Below are positions 1-13,028 of a DNA stretch of 64,000 nucleotides, in pieces. The notes beneath the pieces are model-generated. The model searched no databases and had not been told where the DNA came from. It saw only the letters and a program-made list of their open reading frames with translations. The translations under genes and the position numbers were made by a program. Within the stretch, counting starts at the first letter, position 1. Every line of letters begins with the position of its first letter. The DNA is from Atrichornis clamosus. Lineage: Eukaryota > Chordata > Aves > Passeriformes > Menuridae. Location: NCBI GenBank assembly GCA_013400975.1, contig WBMZ01000166.1, positions 1 to 64,000 on the forward strand, in the 5' to 3' direction.

Positions 1-480
1 TCCCCATCGCGGCGCGAGCGCTCCGTGCGCGAAGTTACCGGCCCGAGCGGGACTCCCCGCGCGCTCGGCCCCCGCGGCTCCGCCCTCCGCGCCCGCACAA
101 AGCGACGCGGGCGGGCAAGTTGTTCCGCGGCGCGGCGCCAGAGGGTCCGGAGGGAAACCTCCCGGCCAGGGACGAAACGGCGCCTGTCCTGAACACGCCG
201 GGAGCCGCCGTAGCCACCCGGACCCCGCGCCCCGGTCACCCACCGCGCATCCCCCCCGTTGCGGAAAAGCGCGAGAGCGGGCGCTTTAACCCAGAGAATC
301 AGCAAGAAGAGCGAGGGGCGGAGCGCGCGAGGGGCGGGGCTACAGCGAGTACCGCCCCCTCGCGCCGCTGGGTGGGCAGAGGGCGGGGCCGGCGGGCGGC
401 GCGGGCCGAAGGCTCGCGAGGGTTGGGAGGGGCGCGGCGCGTGCGCGCTGAGAGTGAGGGCCCTCGAGTTTCTCGTGAGA
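1..480. promoter_or_regulatory. CpG island with GC boxes, candidate RAPGEF6 promoter
   Basis: The left edge is very rich in CpG and has GC boxes at 331-340 (GGGGCGGGGC) and 381-390 (GGGCGGGGCC). In human, RAPGEF6 lies immediately beyond the 3' end of FNIP1 in the same orientation, so a minus-strand promoter here would fit. No RAPGEF6 protein sequence is visible, so the assignment rests on gene order only. The island is cut by the window edge. Confidence 0.5.
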
Positions 481-499
481 GTCCCTTTTGTGCCGCCTG

Positions 500-550
500 T
501 ACACCCGAAATAAAGCGTTTTCTGCATTAATCTACACCCGAAATAAAGCA
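500..550 (+). repeat. Two direct repeats, each carrying AATAAA
   Basis: TACACCCGAAATAAAGC occurs at 500-516 and again at 533-549, a 33-base period. Each copy has an AATAAA hexamer (509-514 and 542-547) in plus orientation, just outside the CpG island. Confidence 0.85.
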
Positions 551-559
551 TTTCGTACG

Positions 560-3500
560 TCACCCGTACATTCTCCAGTCAGAGTGTCCGTGAGCAGGGG
601 TAACTTTGCTGTCATGGCCCCGGTCACGCTGTGCTTTTCATGCGTTCCCCCTGTCCCTCACACTACAGTTCAGAGAACAGTGACCTCCCTGATTCCTGAG
701 CTTCTCCAAGCCCTTGGCTTAGGTCACTCCCGGAGGATTGGCCCCATTCACGCGCTGCCCACTGAGGCCTCGCAGCGCCGGCGTCGAGCACGGTCCCGCT
801 CCCCACCCGGACCCATCGAATTCAGAGCTCGGCATAAAAGATAAAGAAGCTGCTAGCACAGCTCGGGAGCCCTGTGCGGTTTTACAAAGTTCTTCCGAGC
901 CCTGCGTTCCCGGTCCCGACGGCCGCTCGGGGACACCGGGAAGCAGTCACGTATCAAACACACCTCGAAAGATTTTCCTTCCTACTTCAACTCCCATTCT
1001 GTAAATGGATGAGATCAAAGCTATGCAGGCATACAACCTGTTTGTCCTCTGTTTTTTTCCTTTTTTTCTTCCTAATAACCGAGAGAGTTGTTTTTGTTTC
1101 GGCCCTTTCTCCAGCTACCCCTTCCCCTTCTGTACCACTTGCCCTTTATGGTACAATTGCCTTTGTTGTGCTCAAGGACTTTATTTGTCCCTTCCAAGTT
1201 GTTTTATAATATTTCTAGCTTTTTCCTCAAAAAAAAAAAAACCCTGAGGAAATATGACATTTCCTCTAGTGTAGGGTGTTCTATTGCTGTGCCTGGTATC
1301 ATTGCAGGCATCTTAAAAGCAGCTACTCTTAACGTCACACAGTCATTACACTGCATTCACAACAGAGAGAATATAAGATGCTTCCAAAACTGACAGCCAG
1401 GTAAACACACAGGTTTCAGTCCCATAAAGTCCATCAAATCTAATTTTCTTTCTTTTTTTTTCCCCTTCATTTTGAACTTCCGTTGTAAAAGTAAGATTTC
1501 CAAATATCATGCCTATTATTATTCCAAAGGTCAGAAGTTTGTACTAGTTATTTGGCAGAACATGTTATCCTTTTTCAACTTTAGTACTTAAAATATTATT
1601 TCCAGTGGTGTGGGAATCTTCAGAGATTCTCTGCCAGGAAACCAAATGGAAAAGATGGAGATAAAAAGTTCTCCTGAGTAACTGAGGAGAAGCAATAAGA
1701 AAAGTACTGAAGCATGAATCCTTCTATTAGGAGATTTTATTTTTTCTCTTATTTTATTTGTTTCCTTTTTTTTCTTTACTGGAGACATAATAGCAAATCA
1801 AGAGCTTTATCAGCTCAGTTTATATTTAAAGATCTTGTAAAAGATTAGTCAGGACTTCCTAGGTACAGGTGATTGGAAAAAAAATAATGAACAACTAGAA
1901 AAAAACCCAGATTTTGGTGAAATCTGTGCAGTCACAGTTCTCATGGATCTGAAATAATTTAAACCCTGCTCTTGGGGGCTTTTAGAAGGGAACTCATTCT
2001 ACCACCTATTCCAGCTGTTTAGCATTCCTGCATTGAACATAATACAGAAGTGGACACTCAACATGGGAATAAAGTTAGCAGCCTAAAAATTCCTTTTTCT
2101 TTTGCACACGAATTCTCTTACTGTACACCAGCCTACAGCCAGGGACAGGAGCAGTAAGGGAGCCAGAAGTATTCCATAGGAACCAAAGCTGCCATTCCAA
2201 TTTAATTGCTTGGTTCAACTGACCTGTGAAACAAGACTTTCCTCACTCCAAAAATACCTGAATTTGGGTAGGTAATAGCTCTAATAGCTGCAATTATTCC
2301 AGGGGCTGTTTTAGCTGTCAGGTTTATTTTCCCAAATATCTGGAGAACAATGGAAACGAGTGTCACGATCCTAACTGCTTGCTGGTGTTACAGCCAGTGT
2401 CCCCACGTGGTAAAGCCGACATAGTTAAACACAATTAAGAGGCTTTCACAAGTGAGTAATTTCAGGGCTGGGATTAAAGGATGTGGCCAAGCAGGATGCC
2501 TATTGTCCACGCAGAGGGGAAAATTTGCTTCCCTTTTGTCTGGATTATATCACTGTGTGCGTAAAACATCATCACTTATCGCATAGGTTTTTTATTGAAA
2601 ACTGACAGTATCTGTATCATATAAGAATCAAAGGTGCTTTGCCGTTAATACGGATGAGTTGCAGTCTCAGGAGATTAAATGTTTCTGCTTCAAATATCCG
2701 TGAATTTGGGAAGACAAGCTGAGTTACAGAGTACATCTCCTCCTCCCAGTATATTCCCTCAATTGTTCTGGTTCACTGACACTCCCAAAGATGCCTTTTA
2801 ATCTCACGCCTTTTACCACCATGTGCACATCCCAGATTCCTCAGGGCAAAACTCAACTTCCTCACCTCTCCCACTGGGAAAGATTCATAATCATCATGCA
2901 CTGAAATATTTTTAACTTTTATTTTTATGTATTCTATGTATTTTGTGTCCTGTGAGTTTTATTACAGCCTGGCAATTTCCTTCCTGTCGTTCTCCAGTCT
3001 GGCTGTTAGGCTATTGGTTTTCATTTCTTAGCTTTGGAAAAGAAAAATTCCCTTTGGACATTCATGCACATCTTTGGCAAGAACTACTAGCTAAGTATGT
3101 GGTTAATACACCACTAGGAAGATACACAAATTAATTTTCTGCCTGACTAGAGGAAATGTTCTGGGATTCCCAATGGGAAGAACCTCTTCAGACAGTTTTA
3201 CCATATATGCTTATTCTGATGATGAACTTCCTGAAAAACTGGGAAGACAAAGGGATCATTAGGAATTTTGTGGAAGTTCACCTTTTGCAGGAAAGTTAGA
3301 TTTTTGCAAATGGCACAATACTACTCAGGTAGACACGTAAGAACATTGATCTCCTGGCTAAATCAGCATTTTGAGTTCAAAATTTCCATTTCTGAAATTA
3401 AATGTGAAATATCAAATTATTTTTGCAAAATCAAGAGCAAGAATGAAATAGTCATTTTATATTTTACTGCTAATTCTGCTCCTTCCGAAGCAAAATTCCC

Positions 3501-6500
3501 CACTGTGCATATTCCCATAACTTCAGTTCAAAGGATAACAGTAAAAGGTAGGAAAAAAAGCAGCAAAACTGTGAGATCATGATCTTTTTGCTGCATTATA
3601 ATAACATTACTTTAACATCGACGTTTTTTACAACTGAAATCACATCTTTCTTTAACTCAAAACTAGCACGGCTTTCCCTCCATGTATAGATTTTTCCTAA
3701 AGAGTAAAAGTTTTGTACACATAAGCAATTGCAGAGCTCCTTGTGACAATCAGACACTTATTTTTTAGTCTTTCTCAACAATACTGGAACAAATGGGGAG
3801 CCTGACACCTTTTAAACGTGGGGATGGAACATTTTCTCTACTTATGTTTTACCTCCAGTGGCAATTTTCCTTACTTTTCATGTTCACTGTCACACATCTG
3901 TGATGGTCTCAAATGTGCTGAGTGCTGGTGTGAATGGATGGGGAATACAGTAAGCCTTAAGATTGAAAGGTTTTAAGATGATATTAACATGCAAAGAGAG
4001 GGAATGACAAGCCCCAGCTGCTCCCTGGAGCAGCCTGAGCCATAGCTCAGCTGTAGGGAGTAACAATTTCCTACGTCTTAGCTCCCAATTGAAGGGTTCA
4101 TCTCTCAACTGAGGGCAGTTTATGGGGCATCCGCGGGAAAGGCTTCATGGAGGACAGGTGGAAATGCTGAAATAACACATATTTTATGCTTGAGGATGCA
4201 TAGTGTGTTGGGAACATCTCATCCTGAGCTTTGTGTCAGGTAATCCTTGGCCAGCGTTTCTGGAATCCTGGTTCCCAAGTCAGGAGTGATCTGCAAAAGG
4301 AAAGAGTGAATTGGGTTGTTTGCTGTTCATTTACTAAGGTTTCTGTGAACACAAAGACGGGCATTGATACACTCCCTGAAAGTTGCCAGTGAGGACAGTG
4401 AAAGCCGTTTGTGTTGAAAGAGCACTGGCTGTCCTGTGACACTGACATGTATGTTCTCATCTTCCTCATTTCCCTTCCCGGTCCGGATGGGAAACGACAG
4501 GTATGAAGAAGGGCATGCCTCTCCCCTGCCACTGCTGAGTGACTTGAAAGGGTCCGTCCACCACCCTGCTGCAGTTACCAAGCCCTGATGAATGTGAGTG
4601 AGTGGGATGAGGAGAGAAAGGACTCCTGCCAAGTCTCTGGTGCATCCAAACTGCCCCAGGCACGGTGTAGTGTACAACATTATCAACAGTGTCTGATAAA
4701 ACAGAAGAAGAACTGAAAAAAACATTCAAAATTGTTACAAAATAATATCTAAAAACCAGCTGGTTTGCTCCAAGCCACGAGTTCTTGCTACACATTCTGC
4801 AATGGAACAGCTCCGTCTGAAACAGGCTCTTTTATCAGATTTTTTTGTCTGTCTTCTGCTGCTTTATTTTTACTACGCACAACCTACAGATACTTGATTC
4901 CAGCCCCAGCACTTTGCTGGCAAAATCCAAAAGAGCATATGGACCTGTCTAGATATTGGAGGTACCCAGCAACAGTATACAGATGTCCACACTCAAGCCT
5001 GAAAAAAGTAAAGATGGGGGTGGCGGGGGAAAACCTGCCCTGACAGGAGGCAATCTGGAGTCTGGTGACTGCCCCATTTGCATGTTCTTTGTTGCTATAA
5101 TCAGGTTACAGCTTCAGCTGAAAGATTTTCTTCATTTCTTCATTGGAAGCCTCATGCCAAAAACCCTTAGAAAGGGGAGGGTGGGGAAAAGAATGGGCTG
5201 GGCACAGATAAAGATGAAGACTTAAAAAAGAAAGAACAAAAAGAAAGAACAGTCTCGGCATGAAAAACCCTCCACCAGTAATCTGGCATCAGTTTCCAAT
5301 TTAACATATCATATTCTAAACATTTAATGTCTCTTTCATTAATTTTTTGGGATTGTTAAAAGTTGTACCATTACAAGCTGCAAAAAGATTTCACAAACAG
5401 TGAGGATTTTGTGTCCATGACCTGTTATAACCCAGAGAGAACATGCAATGGGATTTGTATTTTTCTACTGAGTAGCTATTTTCAGAGGCAAAAAGCCAAA
5501 CACTTGCATAACTCAATGTGACCATTCTGTGTATCTGTGGCATTTGTCAGTGGACAACACTTTGGCTGACAACGTTGAGCTAGTAAAAGAACAGGGCATG
5601 CCTACGGAGAGCAGCCAGTTTAAATATGATAAAGATTAGAGTAAATAGGATTTCAATCCTTCCCCTTTACTAAGTAAATGGAGTAATTCTCTGAGCATGT
5701 GGAAAAATAATAAACAACTTCTCTTCTGCCAAAGAACTGGCCAACGGTCTAGCCTTTTTCTTAACTGGCAACCATCTAGATTAAGAAATTGTGAATAAAC
5801 GCCTGACACACGATTTCGCTGCTTTATGCAATCAAATACATGCTACTTATTTGTGAAATCCTACGAGAACTGTTACAGCATTTTAATTGAGACCAAGGCT
5901 GAGGAAGACTTGCATTTCTTACCATTCTCTTGCTGCTGGTGTCAGGGTGCTTTGCAACCACGAGCTTTGCTATCACAGCTGAGACCAGAGTGATAATTCA
6001 TCCAGCATTAGATCAGCTTTCCACTGTTTGCAGACATTTGGTGAATTTGTAGGAAGATACAGGTCTGTGTGTTTGTGTTTTTGTGCCTGTATATAAACTA
6101 TAATTTGATTACGAAGAAATGTTGCACAGTTTAGTAGACTCAGTCCAGGCCTGGGAGCCAGGAATGCTTGGTGAACTCATCGCAAAGTTATGTAGGCCAA
6201 AATTCCCTGTATCATCCTCTGGTTTTAGTCACATTTCGATGCTGTCGGTCTGATTTTTCTGATGAAGGGAGGATAAACAACTCCTGCTGACATGAGTTAG
6301 CAAGAGCTCAGCTCCTGCACGCTGTTAAACTGGGTCCCCTTGCCTTGAAGCACTTGGTGGCAGAGGCGGTTGCTTTTATCATCTGTCTTCGCAGGATGTC
6401 ACACATCCTTATTATTCCTTATGATCTCTTCTCCGGCTTTTAATGACCCTACAGAGCTAATGAGATGTTTAGTTCCCCCACCCAAGCACAACCATATGGA

Positions 6501-8715
6501 TGAGATGATATCAGGCATCTTGCTGAAACCATTAAATCTCAGGCATGCGAAATATCCAGAAAGTTCCTGTTTTCAGCATGTCAGTTTTAGTCTTCAAATG
6601 CAGAAGCGTACGGCCTGCTCACATGATGACAGCAGCATAACAGAACAAACTATCTTCTGCAGACAAAATCCTAACTATTTTTAACTTTAAAAAGATCTGC
6701 AGATGACTCTTCTTTCACTCAATGTGGTTTTCCTCCCTTCCTCCCTTCCTCCTAGAGACCCTGCCCTTGGTTACATCACACAGTAATTCTCTGTCAAGGT
6801 ATGTCGATTCCCAGTAGTGTCCCAAAGCCTGTGGTGGCCTCTTCCAACCAGCCAGAAGCTCTCCTGCAGTGGACAGCTGAGGTGCTCCTGCTGAGAGACC
6901 ACCAAACTCTCTTTTACGTTCCTGCATCAGAAAGTTGAGACATCCAGGGAGATGGCTGCCCTTCCTCAGCTGCAGGGGAGGGACACGGGTGTGGACGCAG
7001 AGGAAGGGCCTCACTGGGGCAGAGCAGGAGCTGAGGGTACAGCACCAGACAGAGCCGGCAGAGTTAGACTGCTCCTGGAAGACCTACTCACTTTTCCGTA
7101 CACAGAACGGGGAGGGACCCTCACTGCAAACCCCCTCATCCCACCCTGAGGGACTGCAGCATCTCCCAGCTGGAATTTCACCCAGGAGGGGAGGCTGTGT
7201 CCAAGGTACAGCAACTCCTGGAGTGCGTGTGGTCTGTGGGGGGGGGTAAATGTGAGGGGGAGAGGGAAGTGGTACTTCTTCCTGTGCTTTTCCAGTAGAT
7301 GGTTGTACTGGTTGTTTTTTTTAAATGCTAAAAGTGCAACCAACCCTTGAATGAAAGGAAGCATTGTGCATGGAGCACAGGAAGAATTTCCTTTACTGTA
7401 ACTTGTAGGGAGCAAAGGAAATAAAAGCAGAGCAGCAGTTAGATGAAGGTCAGATGATTGCATGAATCAGAGGGTGATGCAAGTTATCGAGTGCACAGCT
7501 CAGGGCTCCGCCTGATAAACCAGATGCCACCTAAGTACACAAATACCACTTACCTACCATTGCTTTACCCCCATGGAAGCAGTCTTCTTGTTCAGAGAGA
7601 AAGGACTGGGGGTTTTTTCTCTTTCTTACCATCATACTGTGAATTTAAAAATCAGGAAAATATTTATTAGGTAGGACAGCAGTGATGACATTAAGGCAGA
7701 TGCAATTTCTTTAGATTTTTAGGCATTGCATTCCACCTAGGTGAAAGCTGAGACACAAGCATTCCCCAGTCCAAAACACTGAAGAGGTGATGGAGGCTGC
7801 TGTCAGGGTATTTCCAGAGCTGTGTCTGGAAATGTATTTGCAATTTCCATTAAAAAGGGGAACACAATGAAATTCCTGCAGTGACCTTCCTGGCCCATAG
7901 GAAGCACACTGACTTCCAGAAAAACCCTGACACCAAGAACAATCTTGTCAAGGAAATGTAATTTTTAATAGCTGCATACGAAGTGACTGCGCAAATGGAA
8001 CCAGCAACCCTTGACTTTTCTAGAAAGCTGAGTGGAGCTGCCCTCCCAGTGCCCTTACCTCTCCTCCTTGTGTTAGGGATACTCTCAGTGCCATACCGGC
8101 GTGCTAAAAGCTGTGTATGGTACCAGCAGATATATCACTACCTTTTTTCAAACTGTTTTACTGACTATTTTTCTCAGAGCTTTTGCCAGTGGCAGACTCC
8201 TTTCATGGCAGTCCACTGCATTGGAAAAGTTGGACTTCATTACTGTCTTTATCCAAGGCAAAATTGCCTTTGCAATTTGTTTTATATAAACCATTGCTGT
8301 AGTAGTTGCTACTTTGTGAACCATCATTGGGTGTCCCCCTAGGAGGGCATTACAAAAGTGCTGCACTTTTGAAGAAGGTACCAAGAGAAATGGAAACAGT
8401 TTGTGGGTTTGCAGTTAAGGAGACCCTGAGGCAGCAGGAACCACTCCTGAGTTTTTTCCAGTTGTGGTCTAAAAAGGATGTGCACACACATGGTAAAGAA
8501 TTTGCAATCAAAATTGTCAAGAAGAGTATTGCAATAAGAAACTAAGAGAGCAGAGCTCAGCAGAAGCCTGGGCCCACCACTAAAGGAGTCTCCTGGGGTC
8601 TGGCAAGATTGTGAGTGGAGACAGGTGTCAGGGACACCCCAAACCTGAAGGTGCACCGACTGCTGCACAGCTCACCAGTGACAGTGGTCCAGCAGATGAA
8701 GCTGATAGCAACTTC
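560..8715. other. No gene recognised
   Basis: The stretch is AT-rich with short open frames only. It contains an A13 run (1229-1241), a TTCC/TCCC tract (about 6730-6752) and a G-rich patch (7238-7266). Open frames at 7983-8545 overlap in different frames and resemble no family I know. It may be the upstream region of the gene starting at the left CpG island, or intergenic. Confidence 0.6.
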
Positions 8716-8721
8716 TAGAAT

Positions 8722-8990
8722 AACAGAATCACAGAATAGTTTCGTTTAGAAGGGGTCTTTAGAGGTCATCTCGTTCCACCCTCGTGCCGTGGGCAGGGAC
8801 ACCTTCCACTATCCCAGGTTGTTCCAAGCCCTGTCCAACCTCACCTTGAACACTTTCAGGGTTGGGGCAGCCACAGCTTCTCTGGGCAACCTGTGCCAGT
8901 GTTTTACAACCATCACTGTAGAAAACTTCTTCCTTATATCTAACTTAAATTGACCCTTCTTTAGTTTAAAACCATTTCGTTTAAACACGT
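8722..8990 (-). mobile_element. CR1 LINE 3' fragment
   Basis: The sequence begins ACAGAATCACAGAATAG and continues through blocks typical of the avian CR1 3' end read in reverse: CCGTGGGCAGGGACACCTTC, GGTTGTTCCAAGCCCTGTCC and TTCTCTGGGCAACCTGTGCC. It is diverged and 5'-truncated. The right boundary is approximate. Confidence 0.9.
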
Positions 8991-9140
8991 GGGCAAGGAG
9001 GGGGTGAGGGTTCTGTTGTGGAAAGTGTTTCCCTCACTGAGATAATGAGACCACCACATGCTCTAGCAATGCTGCTCAGCTGCCTCTTTAGGTGACAGCC
9101 TGAACAGGAAATAGCAGAATCACAAATTAATTAGAAACGC

Positions 9141-9403
9141 CTAATGAGCTCTTATGTTTTGATTGTAAGTGATGAAGACAGAGGACAGACACTGCTGATG
9201 GAAGATATTTCCTCCAAACCTGTTTCTGTTGTATATATCCTGAAAAAGCAGGAATTCACCCCATATTTCTGAGACTGAGGACTTGCACTGGACAAACCCT
9301 GCATGGGCTCCAGCCGAGTCAATGATTCCTGCACTGGAAGGCTGAGCTGCTGCAGGAGCTTGCGATCCAGCGGGGTCAGCAGCTTCCCAGCCACCCAGCC
9401 AGC
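9141..9403 (-). other. Unassigned candidate coding exon (c)
   Basis: A strong acceptor (TTTGTCTGTTTTTTCCCAG) is followed by sequence with coding-like codon use. The phase-0 frame reads AGWVAGKLLTPLDRKLLQQL then SLPVQESLTRLEPMQG, rich in CTG, CAG and AAG codons and probably helical. A donor-like GGTGAAT occurs at about 9277. The phase-1 frame is also open, to a stop at 9141-9143, and fits the phase of candidate exon (b) directly. I do not recognise the protein in either frame. Without transcript data the end and frame are open. Confidence 0.3.
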
Positions 9404-12400
9404 CTGGGAAAAAACAGACAAGGAAACAACAGTCAACCTCAACATATCTGGAAAGTTGTATTTAGGTTAAGGATTATTTTCCCCCTAAAAATGTGTGTCT
9501 GAATTCACAGCTGTGAAGAGCTGCAGTTGCCAGGAGCAACGGGAGTTCTTACCAGCACAAGACAGAGCCCTTGATTTTAATGCTAAATCAGTTCAAACCT
9601 ACAGTTCTTAAAAAACTGTTTCCATGGGAAGGGCCTGCTTTTCACTACCCTATAATTTAAGAAGTAGTTTGGAGAGTTAAGCTGTATTTTGAAAAATAAA
9701 TTCTCCTCCAGGCTGATGGCTTTTACAGCCTAACCAGCCTCAGAACAATGTTGTGTGAAATGACAGAGATCAAAACCTTTAGTTAAACTATACAAGAAAA
9801 ACAGCTTTGGAGAATGAAGTGCATGATCATTAATTATTGCAGCACAAGGAACACATCTGTAATTTTCTTGTTCACCCAGAATATCTCCCGCAAATTTTAT
9901 CAGTCATATTGTTAATACATGAAAACAGGAGCCCTTATTTTTTCATCTCTTTTGGTAGTGATCAAAATTAGACAAGATTTCTAGTTACAGCTGCTATTAA
10001 TAAATCTACTCCTTGAAAATGTAGTAGTTAATTTCTTAGGATTCAGTGCACTCAATAAGCTATTGAAAACTATAATTGCTCATGGCTGTAATTTTGAAGT
10101 AATTATAGAAGTAACTATAGAAGAAATGCTGAATGTAGTCTTTGCAAACACATCAAAGTTCTCCAAAGTGAAAAGCATCCCTGGCAGGAAAATCAAGCAC
10201 ACAAACCTGTGGGTACCCTCCACCCTAAAGTCACCGTTTTTAGACACCTTTGTAGTATAGTGACTTTTTGCCGTCACCACCCCGAAGCCCCCAGCTGAGG
10301 GTGTTTGCTGAGGAGAGGTCCCACCAGTGGCCCAGTGTCAGCATCGGGAACCGGCCAAGGGACTTGTTGGGATCACCCCTGCACAGACTTAGGCTTTGCC
10401 TCAGGGTGCTCTCACCACTGAGCTCTGTGCTGGCTCTAGGCTGTTTATAAACCTCTTTTCGTTTGGTGACATCAATTCAATTAGCCAAGAAAACTAAAAT
10501 AATGAGTCTTTGGGAAGTAAGAAGCTCATTTCTCAAGGAAATGCTCTCACCCATCTTCCTCAGCCCAGCTATGTGCACTTCATAAGAAACACTGCCTTCA
10601 TTTTCAGTGCCACTTAAGGAAAACATTTGTTTTCCATTAAAAGCCTAGGACAAACTCCACTTTCAGCTCTCCCAGTCAGCCCCAGCGATGCCACCAGTGA
10701 CACATTCATGTGTCCCAGATCTGTGACTTCAGCCCATCCTGCTCAAGAAGGAAATAATGATGAGAGCAGCACTGGTTGCGATTGCTCCAGCATAGCAGAA
10801 CCAACATGACCTGCACGACTTCCCATTCTTCCTTAGTGCTTTTCTTTAAGAAAAAAGCAGGGTCTGTCCAACCAGTGGAACCAAAACTTATGCTAAGGAG
10901 TTAACAAAGAAGGAAAAGCAAATTCCAGATTAAACAGACACTCTGGTTACAATGGTAGAAACGGAACAATGGGAGCAGTCAAAGGCATGGTGGTCAGAGA
11001 GAGTTCCTCTCTCTCAATGCTTTAGAAAGCACAGGATAGACGAAATCTTCAACCCAAAAAATACAGCATTAAACAATGTCTATATGGGCTAAAACCCAGT
11101 GCTGCAGGGATGGCCCTGACCACTGGTGCTGTGGCACCACTGGGCTCCCCCGTCCCGTGCTCCCCAGTGACCTGCATCAGAGGACGTGGCTCCCTCGTGT
11201 CCACACAAGGTTCTGGTTTTGTAATGGGAAAAAGATGAGCCAGAGCAGGACATTTCCATCCTGCCACCCCTGTCTCATTCTTCTTAAAGACTTTTCTTAG
11301 TCTATGATTTCATTTCTGAGAAGCTCTATCTACAGACAAACTGTTACCAAAGGTAACAGCCAGGTTATTGTTTCTTAAGGAAAAGAACAGCAAACAGAAA
11401 ACACTAAGATGTTTGTGGAGTGAGAGATGGATCATCCCAGAAGCCCCCAGCAGCACTCGGACCGAGGGCTTCTCTCACAGTCGGGGGGCCTGGCCAGTTC
11501 TGGGGCATAGGCAGAGCAGCTGTGTCACAAGAAAAAGGCATCTGCTTATCTCCTGTGCTGCTTTGGAAATCCGGGACCAGCCTGCGCCCAAACACTTCCT
11601 TTGTGATGTTGCAATAAGGACCTGCTGGCTGGGCTGGGATAGCTCATCGGTGCCGCCCGGCAGCACCGCTCTGCCCCGCGGTCCCGGTCCCTCGCCCTCG
11701 GTGCTGCCTGAGCGCCCAGACGGCTGCCTGGCTGTACTGCGGGGCTCCGGGACGGCGCTCCGGGGAACCCGGCCTTCAAACAAAGCGAGTGGCTGCGGCA
11801 GCACCGGAGCGCCCGAGTGCCAGGGAGAAGCAGCCCCGCGGCCGGGCTCGGCCCGCGACCCACCGGGGCCGGTTGTTCCGCCCGCGGCGGATCGCGGCGC
11901 TCCCGCGGGTGCCGGTGCGCCGGATCCGGGTGCGCAGCCTGCCCTGCCCACGGCTGCGGCCGCCGTGGGCATTGCTCAACCCACGGAGGCTTTGAGCAAC
12001 AGGGACCGGGCAGGGGCAGCGCCCAGGCGCTGTCGTTCGCCGACGTGCACTGACGCCACGGCTCGGGGCAGGGGCCCGTGTCACCGCCATGCCCTCTGAG
12101 GTCATGCAGCAATAGGAGGTGCTGCCGCCTGCCTCACCACAAACACTCCCCGTGTGCTTCAGGCAGCCTTTCCTTAGTACTGACATCCCAAACCACGGGA
12201 CCAGCTGCTTGCTGCCACCTGCCTAACTTCTGCACCTTCTTCTGTGCCATAACTACGGGCATGAAGAGCTGTCCGTGCCCTGCTGCAGCTGGTTCTCGGG
12301 AGCACAGCTGAAGGCAGGAGCTCAGACAGTGATCCCCACCCTCGGAGCAGATGTCTTAAACTCCAGCTGGGAACAAACAGCTGGAACACACAGAGGTTTA

Positions 12401-12914
12401 GAAAGCAAGTTCTGTACAAGTATTTTTGGTAATGAAAATAAACAAATACATGGGAGTAACATGCTGCCTCCTGCTACTATGCTTCTAGGAGGAGAAGCAC
12501 TGCCAGGGAGCAGAGTGCCTGAGCAAGACCCAAGCGAGTGACTCGAGGGTGATGGCTCACATGAAGCTGTTCATTTGCAGGGGCCACACTGCGTGTCCAG
12601 CCCTGCAGGCCAGCAGGTATCACTGAGGCAGGACATGCTGCCCAGCAGTGGTGCCTTGGGGGAAGGAGAGCCACAGCATCCTTCCCACACAAGACCCCTT
12701 GTGCCAGCTCCTTAGCTGAGTTCCCGTGGGTATCCACAGCTCCATGGGATGCTCCACTGGCACTTTCTGCGCCAGTCAGGGCAGGACCTGTCACTGCTGT
12801 TCCTAGGTGCTGAGCTGCCTGTCCTGCCATGTCTGTTCCCACTGACCGCAGCAAGGGGAGAATTAACCACCACTCTGGGAGAGCCACCAGGCACACTGGG
12901 CACAGATGATTCAC
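9404..12914. other. No assigned gene; candidate intronic region with CpG island
   Basis: This stretch lies between candidate exons (c) and (b). Apart from the CpG island at 11.6-12.1 kb it shows only short open frames. If the candidate gene is real, at least one more exon may be hidden here, because the better frame of exon (c) does not match the phase at the end of exon (b). Confidence 0.5.
11640..12075. promoter_or_regulatory. CpG island
   Basis: CpG-dense sequence, with open frames on both strands as GC-rich DNA gives by chance. No translation resembles a known first exon. It may be a promoter for the unassigned gene, for RAPGEF6, or for an unannotated RNA. Confidence 0.55.
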
Positions 12915-13028
12915 CTTCCACCTCCTCTGCCAGAGGGCTCTCAAAGCCAAGCCTCCACTGCTGGGGAATCAGATTCTGCTCCAAAAGTCTGGACAGATCC
13001 CATAGGATTTGAACTTGCGGTTCTTTCA
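12915..13028 (-). other. Unassigned candidate coding exon (b)
   Basis: Bounded by TTTTCTGTTTTGACAG and an AG|GTGAAT donor. The 114 nt are phase 1 at both ends and read (V)KEPQVQILWDLSRLLEQNL then IPQQWRLGFESPLAEEVE, with coding-like codon choice and a helix-like leucine pattern. Its entry phase fits the exit of candidate exon (a). The frame stays open past the donor to about 12,712, so a longer exon is possible. No family recognised. Confidence 0.35.

Noticed and set aside
7983..8545. Overlapping plus-strand frames suggesting a retroelement or small gene
   Set aside because: The frames overlap in different phases, are short, and show no gag, pol, env or other recognisable motif.
11368..12112. 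Long overlapping open frames on both strands (up to 243 codons)
   Set aside because: They come from the CpG island and have low-complexity composition. No frame stands out, and none resembles RAPGEF6 or another known start exon.
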